Source of the DNA: Desulfobacula sp.
GTDB lineage: Bacteria > Desulfobacterota > Desulfobacteria > Desulfobacterales > Desulfobacteraceae
DNA: 64,000 nt
Direction: 5' to 3'
Assembly: GCA_023701135.1 (NCBI GenBank)
Contig: JAMPXP010000001.1
Coordinates: 1 to 64,000, forward strand
This document shows, piece by piece, positions 37,715 through 47,399 of this stretch. A model generated the notes under the pieces. That model was given only the letters and a program-made list of their open reading frames with translations. It had not been told where the DNA came from and searched no databases. Position numbers and translations under genes: made by a program. The stretch's first letter is position 1, and each line of letters begins with the position of its first letter.

Positions 37715-38650
37715 TTATTTCAGGCGGATCCCGCCCGCCTTGTGCAGGGTAATGCGCCCCTGTTTATAAAGGCTGCCCAGGGCCCGCTTGAATTCCTTTT
37801 TGCTCATGGAAAATGCGGCTTGAATGTCTTCAGGACGGCTTTTGTCGTGGCAGGGGCTGAATCCGCCGCCGGCTTCCAGAATCTCCAGGATTTTCAGGGC
37901 CGAGCCTTCCACCGAGGCATACCCCGGCTGTTTCAGGGTCAGGTCCACCTTGCCGTCCTCCCGGACCTGGAGGACATATCCCCGATGCCGGTCCCCGATG
38001 GACAGGGTTTCAAAGGTTTCATTTTTATAAAGCAACCCCAGGCAGGTGCGGTTGATGAGAGCGGTATACCCGATGGGGGTGATGCTGTGTATGATGAGAT
38101 CCACGGCAATTCCCGAAGCAAGGCCCTGGGCATCCCCGGGGCATAATTCCGCCATCAGGGTGGTCCCGTAGACCCGGTGGGAGGATTTATCCAGACAGAT
38201 CTTCACCAGGTGGGTTTCACCGGGTTCCATCCGCCCCTCCTGTTCGCTGCGGGGGACCAGAAGGTCTTTTTCCAGGCCCCAGTCCATGAAGATACCGAAG
38301 GCCGCCGTGTCCTTGACTTTGAGGGCCACAATGTCCCCGACCACACCGGCCGGTTCCAGGGTGGTGGCCACGGGCCGGTCTTCGGAATCAGTGTAGATAA
38401 AGACCCGGATCTTTTTGCCCAGGGCCATGTCTTGGGGCACATATTTATTGGGCAGAAGCACCCGGTCCTGTCCAAAGCTTAAATAGACCCCGTAATCGGA
38501 GAGATTCTGCACGGGCAGGTCGTGGAACTGACCCACCACAGCCTCGGGGTCCTGGGCCACAAAAGGATGGGACTGCCGGGAGGCGGGCTGTTTTTGATTT
38601 TTTTTCAGGGCTTCTTCCGCCAGTTTCCAGGGTGTTGTTATTTCGGACAT
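37715..38650 (-). CDS. S1-like RNA-binding protein (CvfB/YitL type)
   Basis: YGVYLSFGQDRVLLPNKYVPQD and repeated S1-like domains; C-terminal winged-helix-like region. Confidence 0.82.
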   Translation of the reverse strand: MSEITTPWKLAEEALKKNQKQPASRQSHPFVAQDPEAVVGQFHDLPVQNLSDYGVYLSFGQDRVLLPNKYVPQDMALGKKIRVFIYTDSEDRPVATTLEPAGVVGDIVALKVKDTAAFGIFMDWGLEKDLLVPRSEQEGRMEPGETHLVKICLDKSSHRVYGTTLMAELCPGDAQGLASGIAVDLIIHSITPIGYTALINRTCLGLLYKNETFETLSIGDRHRGYVLQVREDGKVDLTLKQPGYASVEGSALKILEILEAGGGFSPCHDKSRPEDIQAAFSMSKKEFKRALGSLYKQGRITLHKAGGIRLK

Positions 38651-38665
38651 GGGCCTTCCTTATGG

Positions 38666-39262
38666 TTAGATGATGTTAGATGATCCTGTAAAAATCATTT
38701 TGTTTATGGCAATGTTATGGGTTTTTCCAAATTCCATGATCTCTTCCGGCTTGAATTTCCCCTCCATATAAGTGTCCAGAAAGGCCGGGGTGGAGAGCAT
38801 GTAAAGAATAAAGGACAAATGGCCTGAATATCCGGTAATATCCAATTGCCGGAGTTCTTTTATGGATTGACCGGCCGCTTCCATGACCTGGCGGTTCACC
38901 CTGGGCGGGTTTTCCCTGCTGCACACATGGGTGGAATAAATTCTTCGGCAGGAAAACGGCCTGACCTCATAGATCATACAGGCATTATTTTTCATTAAAA
39001 ACGGACACGCGGCCACGACCTTTTTTTCCCTTTTTCTGATCTCCTGCTGAAACAGTTTGGTCAGATTTTTTTGCCGGGACCTTTCGAATCCCTCCATGGC
39101 CTTTCTGATGACCAGCCCTTCAAGCGTGGTGATATCTATTCTTCCGGCTTCTGTGCAGCAGTAGCCGCATCCCTTCTCACAGGCCGCATCTGTTTTATAC
39201 GCAAGGGTCTTAGCCTCAAACCTGGTATAAATATCCTTTAGTGCCGGTATTTTTTCTTTCAT
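38666..39262 (-). CDS. YkgJ-type cysteine cluster protein
   Basis: CEKGCGYCCTEAGRIDIT, CPFLMKNNACMIYEVRPFSCR; start trimmed to MKEKIPALKD to avoid overlapping the next gene. Confidence 0.75.
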   Translation of the reverse strand: MKEKIPALKDIYTRFEAKTLAYKTDAACEKGCGYCCTEAGRIDITTLEGLVIRKAMEGFERSRQKNLTKLFQQEIRKREKKVVAACPFLMKNNACMIYEVRPFSCRRIYSTHVCSRENPPRVNRQVMEAAGQSIKELRQLDITGYSGHLSFILYMLSTPAFLDTYMEGKFKPEEIMEFGKTHNIAINKMIFTGSSNII

Positions 39263-39300
39263 CTGATGTGAATAGCCGCCTGTTTTACATGGGTTCTGAA

Positions 39301-39951
39301 TTACCGGATGAAATTGGTCATGACCTTGGCAACCGGTTCCGGGGCTGGAAACTGCTCTTTTCCGTACCCGATAACTTTCATGATCCATGCCATGTTTTGA
39401 CCTAAAAGCGCCATGATCTGTTTGCCCTCGCCATCCTGTTCCATTTGCCCGGGGGTAAGGCCATGGGCCACATTCCAATAGTTTGAAGACGGCATGATCA
39501 TCTCGGAGTAGTTGATATAATGATTCAGAGTCTCAACCGTGGAAATCCCTCCGGACCGCCTGACGGCAGAAACAGCGGCGCCCACTTTGTGCCGGAACAG
39601 TCCGCCGTTCACCGAAGAAACGAAAAAGGCCCTGTCCAGAAAGGATTTCATTGTCCCTGCAACACCTGCAAAATGAACCGGAGAGCCAAGCAAAATGCCG
39701 TCAGCCCCTTTCATTTTCTGAATCCATTCATTGACCGGATCATCTTTGATGGTACAGGCTTCATTCTGATTTTTCACACATCCGTGGCAGGCAATGCATC
39801 CCTGGATCTTTTCTTTGCCGACAAGAATCATTTCAGTTTCAATACCTGCTTTTTCCAATTCTGCGAAGACCGTCTTCATGGAACCGGCCGTATTCCCTTT
39901 TTCCCTGGCACTGCCGTTAAATCCAACAACTTTCAATTTTGTTCTCCTCAT
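39301..39951 (-). CDS. Flavodoxin-like NADPH-dependent FMN reductase family protein
   Basis: VGFNGSAREKGNTAGSM, GILLGSPVHFAGVAGTMKSFLDR. Confidence 0.86.
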   Translation of the reverse strand: MRRTKLKVVGFNGSAREKGNTAGSMKTVFAELEKAGIETEMILVGKEKIQGCIACHGCVKNQNEACTIKDDPVNEWIQKMKGADGILLGSPVHFAGVAGTMKSFLDRAFFVSSVNGGLFRHKVGAAVSAVRRSGGISTVETLNHYINYSEMIMPSSNYWNVAHGLTPGQMEQDGEGKQIMALLGQNMAWIMKVIGYGKEQFPAPEPVAKVMTNFIR

Positions 39952-40060
39952 TTTGTGGTTCTTATAAGGGTTGACTTATTACGGGTAAAAAAATATCTTC
40001 CCTAAGATAATCCATTCTTTTGGATAAACAAGTTTTGCATTTTCAAATCTTTGAGGTCCT

Positions 40061-40747
40061 ATGAAGCTTATATTTATTCATGGTTCAGGCGGGTGCTGCG
40101 AGTCCTGGCAATACCAGACAGACCATTTCAAAAATTCTGAAGCCATCAATCTACCCGGTCATCCGGACGGGGATCTATGCCCATCCATCAAGGAATATGC
40201 AACCTGGCTGCGAACCTATATTCATGACAGGGGATACACTGATGTTGTGATCGCCGGTCATTCATTGGGAGGGGCTATCGCCCTCCAATATGCCCTGGAC
40301 TATCCTGAAGATCTTGCGGGAATTATTACCATTGGAAGCGGCGGGAGGTTAAAAGTTCACCCCGATGTCCTTAAACTGCTTGAAACTGCTGTGGCAGACC
40401 CATCACGGCCGGTTGATCTCAATGGAAACACGTATGACCTTATTGATCCGGCCCTGGCCACAGTGATTAAAAAACGCGCCCTTGAGAATACACCGGCGGC
40501 GTTTTTAAATGACCTTAAAGCCTGCAACGCCTTTGATGTAATGGAGGCCCTGTCAACCATCACCGTACCCGTTCTGGCCATTGTCGGCGATCAAGATATC
40601 ATGACACCGCCAAAATACACGCGTTTCATGGTCGAAAAAATAATCGGGGCCAGATCGGTTATTATTCCGGGGGGGACCCATTTTGTCTTTGCCGAAAAGC
40701 CGGCAGAGGTAAATCAGGCCATTGAGGGATTTATCCGGTCACTCTAG
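40061..40747 (+). CDS. Alpha/beta hydrolase
   Basis: FIHGSGGCCESW, VIAGHSLGGAIALQYAL, C-terminal GGTHFVFAEKP. Confidence 0.9.
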   Translation: MKLIFIHGSGGCCESWQYQTDHFKNSEAINLPGHPDGDLCPSIKEYATWLRTYIHDRGYTDVVIAGHSLGGAIALQYALDYPEDLAGIITIGSGGRLKVHPDVLKLLETAVADPSRPVDLNGNTYDLIDPALATVIKKRALENTPAAFLNDLKACNAFDVMEALSTITVPVLAIVGDQDIMTPPKYTRFMVEKIIGARSVIIPGGTHFVFAEKPAEVNQAIEGFIRSL

Positions 40748-41094
40748 GCGTTTTTTTTAAATTTTTTCATTTCGTTTTTATGATAAAGATCCAAAAAGAT
40801 AACACTATTGTCCGGGATAGTCTGGCAATCCTCGCACTCCTTTTCCAATCGACGGTTCTCCTTCCGGCATAGTCTGCACCAATAATAAATGATCCGGTAA
40901 TCCCGTTTGCCGACATATTTCTTAAACCGCCCCTGATACAGCCCGTGCATTTTACCATCAGCATCTTCCGGTTTAGCGACGATACGTTCGATAACCCGTT
41001 GAATCCGTTTAGAACCGGGAGGGTCAGACTGCTTTACTTTCTCCAATTTTTGAAAAAAATGGTCTGTGGGCCGATACAAATTTTTAGTGTTCAT
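40744..41094 (-). CDS. RelE/ParE-superfamily toxin-like protein with CxxC-x10-CxxC insertion
   Basis: MHGLYQGRFKKYVGKRDYRIIYYW...NSVIFLDLYHKNEMKKF. Confidence 0.65.
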   Translation of the reverse strand: MNTKNLYRPTDHFFQKLEKVKQSDPPGSKRIQRVIERIVAKPEDADGKMHGLYQGRFKKYVGKRDYRIIYYWCRLCRKENRRLEKECEDCQTIPDNSVIFLDLYHKNEMKKFKKNA

Positions 41095-41120
41095 TGCCTT
41101 CCTTTTTAAAGAGAAATCGG

Positions 41121-41636
41121 TTATTTGGCCTTAACCTCAAGCCAGCCCTCGAAATTTCTATCAACCAGCCCTTCCCGGTATTCCTTTGAGTAGATAGCGC
41201 CACTGGTAGATACATAGGTTAAATTTTTAACCCGTTCATTTTTAGACACATACCCGATATCAACACCAAGGATTCGGTCGCAGTCTTCCGGAAGCTCCAG
41301 ATTGATGGCATTACCGGTCCATCTGGAAATGGCCCGGGATTGAATAAAGTCTTCCCCCTTGCCATACGGAACCCAGCGAATAACACCCTCAAAGGGGCTT
41401 ATATCCATAAATTCCCGGGTATATACGAATCCGTCCGTGGCCAGGAAAGTCACATCCTTAACCGCCGAGTTACCTCTTTTATCAAAGCTGATGCTGACAA
41501 ATTCCTTAAAATGCTCGACCTTCAATACCTGACGATGTTCTTTCCCTCCAAGACGGGAAGCTGTTCTTCCACAGGCAAAGAAAACCATTGTGATTGAAAT
41601 GATCCCGATAAGCGCTATTGCTGTGATTCTGTTCAT
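41121..41636 (-). CDS. Hypothetical lipoprotein
   Basis: Signal peptide with VFFACG lipobox-like motif. Confidence 0.6.
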   Translation of the reverse strand: MNRITAIALIGIISITMVFFACGRTASRLGGKEHRQVLKVEHFKEFVSISFDKRGNSAVKDVTFLATDGFVYTREFMDISPFEGVIRWVPYGKGEDFIQSRAISRWTGNAINLELPEDCDRILGVDIGYVSKNERVKNLTYVSTSGAIYSKEYREGLVDRNFEGWLEVKAK

Positions 41637-41818
41637 TTTATTGACGTCATCTCCTTAAAACCGCAACCATCATTCCTCGACGAATCGACAGTGCCCGGTT
41701 TTGTATAGTATTGGTATGCCTTATCAAATACTCCTGGAAACTTTCTGGCAGGGGATAATTATACTTAACCTCAAAAAACTATTCTTAAGGCTTCTAAAAA
41801 ACTTAATGTAGCCTCGTT

Positions 41819-43549
41819 TTAACAGACTAAGCCTTTACGTCCACTATCATTACAGGTTAATATAATTTTCGAATTCTTTGTTATCAGTGAAGAAAGACTT
41901 TTGAAAAGATTCTTAAATAATTTCAGTTCATCTTCGGTTATGTTCTTTTCTACCTGGAAAGCGGAAAGGATTTTTCGTTTCAAAGCATTTTTTGCAGATT
42001 TGCGCTGTTTTGGATCTTGAGCTCCTAATTGCATTACCAAATCAGTGTTCTCAGAGTGAACTTTGGAAAGAATACGTTCAGGAACCAGTCCTTCAATGCA
42101 CTGCTTCCCCGGTTTATCAATTCCAATTGGTAAGTAATCTTCCCCTTCTTTGAGTCCAATTTGTTTCATTATTTTATCCAGGTCGGGTTTTGCATCTAAG
42201 TCAAAAGTTATAAAAACATGTTTAAATTTTTCAACAATGAATTTTAGAAGAATCGTATTTTTTAAAGCATCTTTACCTTCGTAAGGTACTATCTCTAAGC
42301 CTTCAGGCAATTGCAAACTATTTAGATTAAGAGAATGGATGTGCTCTAAATACTGCCGATCAATTTCGCCTTCTACCAAAAGCACACAGTTTTTATCGCT
42401 TCCAATCACCTCTCTCCATGCTTTAAATTCAGAGTTATTAAGGCCTAAAATAACACTAAATGGTTCCATCCATGTGTTTTCTTGTAAATCAGCGAGTTTG
42501 GTAGCCTTCAATTTTCCACGTTGCTGGTCTCGAACCAGTAATATATTTGATGTAACATTTTCTTGTGAAAGCATATAAGGGCTATGCGTTGTAACAATAG
42601 TTTGGATTTTTAGATCATTTGCAAGCATTCGTAGGACTCTTCCAAACTCAGCTTGAGCAGAAGGGTGAAGAAAACTCTCTGGCTCTTCAATCATAACCAA
42701 AGGAGTAATCCTGCTCTGATCATCTTTTGATTGTATTCGATGGGCTGTTAAGATCGACATCATTATATGGGTTCTATTTTTAGTCCCACTTCCCCAATCA
42801 TCCAACGGGACATCCACATTCTTATCTTTAAGGTTAATTGAAAAGGGCAAGCCGGTAAACATACCATCAGGAATTGTAAATTCTACTTCGAATTTATCTT
42901 CAAGATGACCAAGAAGCTCCGATAGTTCAGTTTTATGTGCACGAGATATACTTTTTACTTTGTTTTGTAATCTTTTCTGTTCATCAGAAAGTTTTTTCCG
43001 TTCTGCAGGAGAAAAAATTAACTCATGAAGAAACCTTCCTCGTCCAAAAAAGAAAGCACTATCCCGTGCAGCAGAATCATGCACGAAAGCAAGATTTGAA
43101 GATTTTAGCTTTTGCAAAATTTCTTTTGACGCGAAATCAGATAGATCAGTGCCGTTCACTTTACAAGCACAGGCGACTTCATCTTTAGCATTGCGTGAAA
43201 CTTTGATTTGAAGAGCAATCTTTGATTCAGGGATAGGCTTTTCATAAAATTTTTCAATGAACTGAAATAAACCAGGATCAGAATCTTTTTCAATAGTGAC
43301 AAGGTAATCAAAAATTATATCAGGTGTACCACTGACCCATTGTGTTTTGTCTTCTTGATAGCTGAGCTCCTCATCTCGAATAAAATAATATCGGTCCTTT
43401 AAGTTGTCTTTAAAAGTTTCACGCAGAACTTTGATTAATGTCGTCTTGCCTGCATTATTTTGACCAGAAATAGCAGTATAGTAACCCTTAAATTCAATAT
43501 CTATATTTTCAAGCGTTCGATAGTTTTGTACTGCAATTCTGTCAATTTT
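41819..43549 (-). CDS. OLD-family ATP-dependent endonuclease (AAA + TOPRIM)
   Basis: IDRIAVQNYRTLENIDIEFKGYYTAISGQNNAGKTTLIKVL, MIEEPESFLHPSAQAEF, VTTHSPYMLS, TOPRIM LLVEGEIDRQYL and FDLDAKPD. Confidence 0.9.
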   Translation of the reverse strand, partial: KIDRIAVQNYRTLENIDIEFKGYYTAISGQNNAGKTTLIKVLRETFKDNLKDRYYFIRDEELSYQEDKTQWVSGTPDIIFDYLVTIEKDSDPGLFQFIEKFYEKPIPESKIALQIKVSRNAKDEVACACKVNGTDLSDFASKEILQKLKSSNLAFVHDSAARDSAFFFGRGRFLHELIFSPAERKKLSDEQKRLQNKVKSISRAHKTELSELLGHLEDKFEVEFTIPDGMFTGLPFSINLKDKNVDVPLDDWGSGTKNRTHIMMSILTAHRIQSKDDQSRITPLVMIEEPESFLHPSAQAEFGRVLRMLANDLKIQTIVTTHSPYMLSQENVTSNILLVRDQQRGKLKATKLADLQENTWMEPFSVILGLNNSEFKAWREVIGSDKNCVLLVEGEIDRQYLEHIHSLNLNSLQLPEGLEIVPYEGKDALKNTILLKFIVEKFKHVFITFDLDAKPDLDKIMKQIGLKEGEDYLPIGIDKPGKQCIEGLVPERILSKVHSENTDLVMQLGAQDPKQRKSAKNALKRKILSAFQVEKNITEDELKLFKNLFKSLSSLITKNSKIILTCNDSGRKGLVC

Positions 43550-43966
43550 CATTCTGATAAGCCTCCTGATGATCCCCAAAAAAATATTAATATTTAAAGA
43601 AACGGTAACGATAGTAACGCTGATCAGCCATGCTTTGAAATTTTTTTCTGCTGATTCTAATAGTCATCCTAACCATCAATCTCAGGCCTAAAATTCGTAT
43701 CAGTATTTGAATTCGGTGTAAAGACTTTTCAAAAAATGAAATATATTAAAAATATTATATGGCTATTTGGAGAAAGTCAGAATAAGTTTTACATAGAATC
43801 GGGATAAAGGACTTTACCAGATCAAGAAATCAAGTTTACTGCAACTAATCTGGATGCCCAAATTGCTGATGTATTCGAATAATATTCACAAGGCCATAGG
43901 AAGAACCAAAATTGGCAACTACGGTATTATCTGTCAGGTGTCAAATTCAGCAAATTACGGAGCGCT

Positions 43967-44959
43967 TCACCCCCTCGACAGATCTTCCTTAAGCCGGGCA
44001 AGGCCTTCCTGTGTGGAGATCCGGGGATAATAGCCCAGGTCTTTTTTGGCACGGGAGATATTAAACCAGTGGGAGGTGGCCAGCTCCTTTGCTGCGAACC
44101 GGGTCATGGGCGGTTCTTTTTGAATGTGGAAAAACCGGTAAAGGGCTTCAAAGACAGCCCCGGCCCGATAAGCGGTTTTGGCGGAAACCGAGCCTTTGAT
44201 GGGCGGCAGTCCGGCCGCGGCGAGAAAGGCATTGGCCATATCCCATTTGGACACGGGCTCATCCTGGCTGACAAAATAAACGTTCCCGGATAAGGAGGGG
44301 TTTGCGGCCAGCCGTTCCCAGGCCCAGACATGGGCATCGGCAGCATTGTCCACGTAAATGGTGTCCACCAGGTCGTCTTTCCGGCCCACGCGCTTGAGGC
44401 GGCCGGCTCTTTTGATGATGCCGGGAACCAGATGGTTGTCACCGGGCCCCCAGATGAGATGGGGGCGGATAATGATGGTCTTCAGCCCTTTTTCCGCGGC
44501 GGCCCGGACCCGCTTTTCTGCCAGGGCCTTGGTTTCCGGATAGGGGGCAAGATAAGTTTCAGGATAGGGAACGCTCTCATCCACGTTTTCCATATCGTTT
44601 TCATCAAAGATGACGCTGGGGGAACTGGTGTATATCAACTGGCTGACCTGATTATGGAAACAGGCGGCAATGACATTTTCCGTTCCCGTCACATTGACCC
44701 TGAAATAATCCTGATACTCCCCCCAGATGCCGGGTTTTGCAGCCACATGGAAGACGGCATCCATGTTTTTAAAGGCCGCCGTGACCGAGGCGGCATCCGA
44801 AAGATCCCCCTGGATCTGGATCACCCCCATCTCCTCAAGGTCCTTATAAAAATGCCGTGAAAAGGAGAAGACGGTGAGGTTTTTCTCCAACAGCTTTTTG
44901 ACGACGGCTTTGCCCAGAAAGCCGCCGCCGCCGGTGACGAGGGCGTTTTTAAATTCCAT
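43967..44959 (-). CDS. NAD-dependent epimerase/dehydratase (3-beta-HSD-like)
   Basis: ALVTGGGGFLGKAVVKKLLE, YTSSPSVIF, APYPETKALAEKRV. Confidence 0.9.
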   Translation of the reverse strand: MEFKNALVTGGGGFLGKAVVKKLLEKNLTVFSFSRHFYKDLEEMGVIQIQGDLSDAASVTAAFKNMDAVFHVAAKPGIWGEYQDYFRVNVTGTENVIAACFHNQVSQLIYTSSPSVIFDENDMENVDESVPYPETYLAPYPETKALAEKRVRAAAEKGLKTIIIRPHLIWGPGDNHLVPGIIKRAGRLKRVGRKDDLVDTIYVDNAADAHVWAWERLAANPSLSGNVYFVSQDEPVSKWDMANAFLAAAGLPPIKGSVSAKTAYRAGAVFEALYRFFHIQKEPPMTRFAAKELATSHWFNISRAKKDLGYYPRISTQEGLARLKEDLSRG

Positions 44960-44968
44960 GGCTTTGTC

Positions 44969-46132
44969 CTAGGGCCTCAGCTTGGGCGGCAGGATAAAGA
45001 CTTTGCGGAGGCCTTCCTTCAGGGATATGGCATCTTCCGGGCAGAACCGGGAACAGACGCCGCACCCGAAACAGGAGCTTTCATCCACCCGTGCGATGCC
45101 TTGATCATTGATGGCAATGGCGTCTGTGGGGCATCTTTCCATACAGGCGCCGCAACCGGTGCAGGCGTCCTCGTCAATGACGGACAAATGATAGGTGGAA
45201 TTGACCAGGGGTGTGGTCCCGTTGCGCCAGAGGTTCATGGTATCGCAGCAGTCTTTGCAGCAGTTGCAGATGCTGGTTTCCGGGTTGTTTTCCCTGGAAC
45301 CGGGGTGGAAGGCCTTGTGAACCAGCCCGGCATCCTCGGCTTCCTTCATGATGGCCAGGGCCTGGTCTCGGGTCACGGGTTTGGCAAAGCCCTGGGCCAC
45401 CGTGAACCGGGCCGACTTGCCGAAGGTAAAACAGTTCAGCGTCGGGGACTCGGTCTTGCAGGGCTCTCCCAGAAGGGTCCTGCGCTGGCGGCAAAAACAA
45501 TATCCCACGGCAATATCATCGAATTTCTGGATGATGTCTTCCACGGACTGGCTGGGGAGAACAAATTCCTCGGGAACCGTCATGGTTTTTTCCACGGGGA
45601 TGATCCGGATGGATTTGCCCTTGGCGGTCTTCCGGGTTGGAACGGTCCGGTCTATGGCCGGCATGGCTTTAAACAAGGGAATCAGGTCGTCATAATGATT
45701 CTGGGTCTGGTCCCGGAGGTCATGGGTCATTTTTTCAAAGAGCCGGGCCAGTTCCTTTTCCTTTTCAGTGCCTTTCAGTTCGCCCATGAACATATATTCC
45801 ATGAGGCCCACCACCATGAAGGGCAAAATCCGGAACACCATGAGGCCCGATGAATTGGCCTGGTTGAAAATCAGGCCTTTTTTGGCCAGGCCCAGGGCCA
45901 GGGAATGGACCTTTGCTTCAGGAAACCCGCTGGAGGCGACAAGCTGTTCCGTGGTCTGGGAGGATTTTTCCCTGAAGGCATGGATGAGATCCAGCTCATC
46001 CTCATTATCCCCCACAACGGAATGGATAATGGCCATGGCCGTATCGCTGACCGGAAAAGGGATCATTCCCTGTCGGCACACCACAGCCGTTGCCTGTTTT
46101 AATTTTTCATTTTTTCCCGTATCCATCATCAT
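44969..46132 (-). CDS. 4Fe-4S ferredoxin-type protein
   Basis: Two CxxCxxCxxxCP clusters near the C-terminus plus extra CxC/CCKDCC Cys motifs. Confidence 0.85.
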   Translation of the reverse strand: MMMDTGKNEKLKQATAVVCRQGMIPFPVSDTAMAIIHSVVGDNEDELDLIHAFREKSSQTTEQLVASSGFPEAKVHSLALGLAKKGLIFNQANSSGLMVFRILPFMVVGLMEYMFMGELKGTEKEKELARLFEKMTHDLRDQTQNHYDDLIPLFKAMPAIDRTVPTRKTAKGKSIRIIPVEKTMTVPEEFVLPSQSVEDIIQKFDDIAVGYCFCRQRRTLLGEPCKTESPTLNCFTFGKSARFTVAQGFAKPVTRDQALAIMKEAEDAGLVHKAFHPGSRENNPETSICNCCKDCCDTMNLWRNGTTPLVNSTYHLSVIDEDACTGCGACMERCPTDAIAINDQGIARVDESSCFGCGVCSRFCPEDAISLKEGLRKVFILPPKLRP

Positions 46133-46163
46133 CTCCTGTTCTTGGTTGAAGGTTTATATCCGT

Positions 46164-46937
46164 CTATTCTTGTCCGGGGGCCGGGTCCGGAGAGCCGAAT
46201 AACCGGAAGGTCCCGGCGGCATGGACGCAGCCCGGTGAAAAGATCTTGAACTCATTTGACCCGCTGTTTTGCCGGATTCCGATGTCCACCCGGCCCACCT
46301 GCCTGGGAATTTCATTGTGAAACTGGATCACCACCTCCCGGATTCGCGTTAGATCCGGACAGGTCCGGCCCACCAGATTTTCCAAGAAATCCAGGTACAG
46401 GGCATTATTGACATGGTCCAGGGGATCAAAATCCGAGGGCCGGATCTCTGCGGTTTCCCAGTGTTCAGGCTCAAATTTAAGATTGGGGTGGAACCCGTCA
46501 ATATCCATATCCATGGCCCGGTCCCTTTCAATGGTATACCATTGGGCCGCCTCTTCCGGAACCTTGAGGATCTTTTTTTTCTCAGTGTCGATGAATATCC
46601 AGAGGCTCGTGGCCGATACAATTTTTTCCCCCCGGCAGTAGATCTCAAAATCCCGGTAGGCCCGGAATCCTTTTGCCCCCCGGCTCCAGGTCAGAATCCG
46701 CAGCTCATCGCCCAGGCAGGGGGTCCGAAGGACACGGACACAGATGCGGTGAAGCACCCAGGCCCTGCCCTGCCCCATGAGCCAGCGGATGCCGCAGCCG
46801 CCCAGGTCCGAATGGACCCCGGTTGAATCCTGAAAATATTGCATCAGGGATTTGAACCGGAGGGAAAAACCGGCATCCACCTCATAAAACCCCACCTTTC
46901 TCTGGATTTCAGCTTTCATGACGCCGCCTTTATTCAA
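46164..46937 (-). CDS. Acyl-ACP/acyl-CoA thioesterase-like (hotdog) protein
   Basis: FYEVDAGFSLRFKSLMQYFQDSTGVHSD, DFDPLDHVNNALYLDFLEN. Confidence 0.8.
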   Translation of the reverse strand: MNKGGVMKAEIQRKVGFYEVDAGFSLRFKSLMQYFQDSTGVHSDLGGCGIRWLMGQGRAWVLHRICVRVLRTPCLGDELRILTWSRGAKGFRAYRDFEIYCRGEKIVSATSLWIFIDTEKKKILKVPEEAAQWYTIERDRAMDMDIDGFHPNLKFEPEHWETAEIRPSDFDPLDHVNNALYLDFLENLVGRTCPDLTRIREVVIQFHNEIPRQVGRVDIGIRQNSGSNEFKIFSPGCVHAAGTFRLFGSPDPAPGQE

Positions 46938-47394
46938 ACATCAGGGCAATAAATTCACAGACACAGGCCGGTTTTTCAATGGATTCAATTTCCAGCGCAC
47001 AATCAAAGAAGGCCTTGATGCCCGACTCTTTGAAATCTTCAATGCGCCGGACGGTGCAGGCCAGCCTTACCCGGCTGTTCACCGGCACCGGATGGGGAAA
47101 CCGAAGATGGTTCAGGCCGTAATTCACCCCCATGGACATGCTTTTGATCCGGACCAGGCCTCCGATGAGGGAGGATATCAATGCCGCCGACATGAACCCG
47201 TGGGCAATGGTGGACTTGAAGGGGGATTCCTTTTGGGCCCGTTCAACGTCGGTGTGAATCCATTGATCATCCAGGGTGGCCTTGGCAAAGGCATTGATCA
47301 TGTCCTGGGTGACGGTGACCCATTCTCCCTTGGGAAGCGGTTTCCCCTGTATTTTCCGGAATGCCGCAAGATTTTCAAATTCCTGTGCTGCCAT
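46930..47394 (-). CDS. MaoC-like (R)-enoyl-CoA hydratase
   Basis: TQDMINAFAKATLDDQWIHTDVERA, TIAHGFMSAALI. Confidence 0.88.
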   Translation of the reverse strand: MAAQEFENLAAFRKIQGKPLPKGEWVTVTQDMINAFAKATLDDQWIHTDVERAQKESPFKSTIAHGFMSAALISSLIGGLVRIKSMSMGVNYGLNHLRFPHPVPVNSRVRLACTVRRIEDFKESGIKAFFDCALEIESIEKPACVCEFIALMFE

Positions 47395-47399
47395 ATGGT

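Noticed and set aside
41819-43549. OLD nuclease as part of a Gabija system
   Set aside because: No GajB/UvrD-like helicase adjacent; neighbours are a lipoprotein gene and an epimerase gene.
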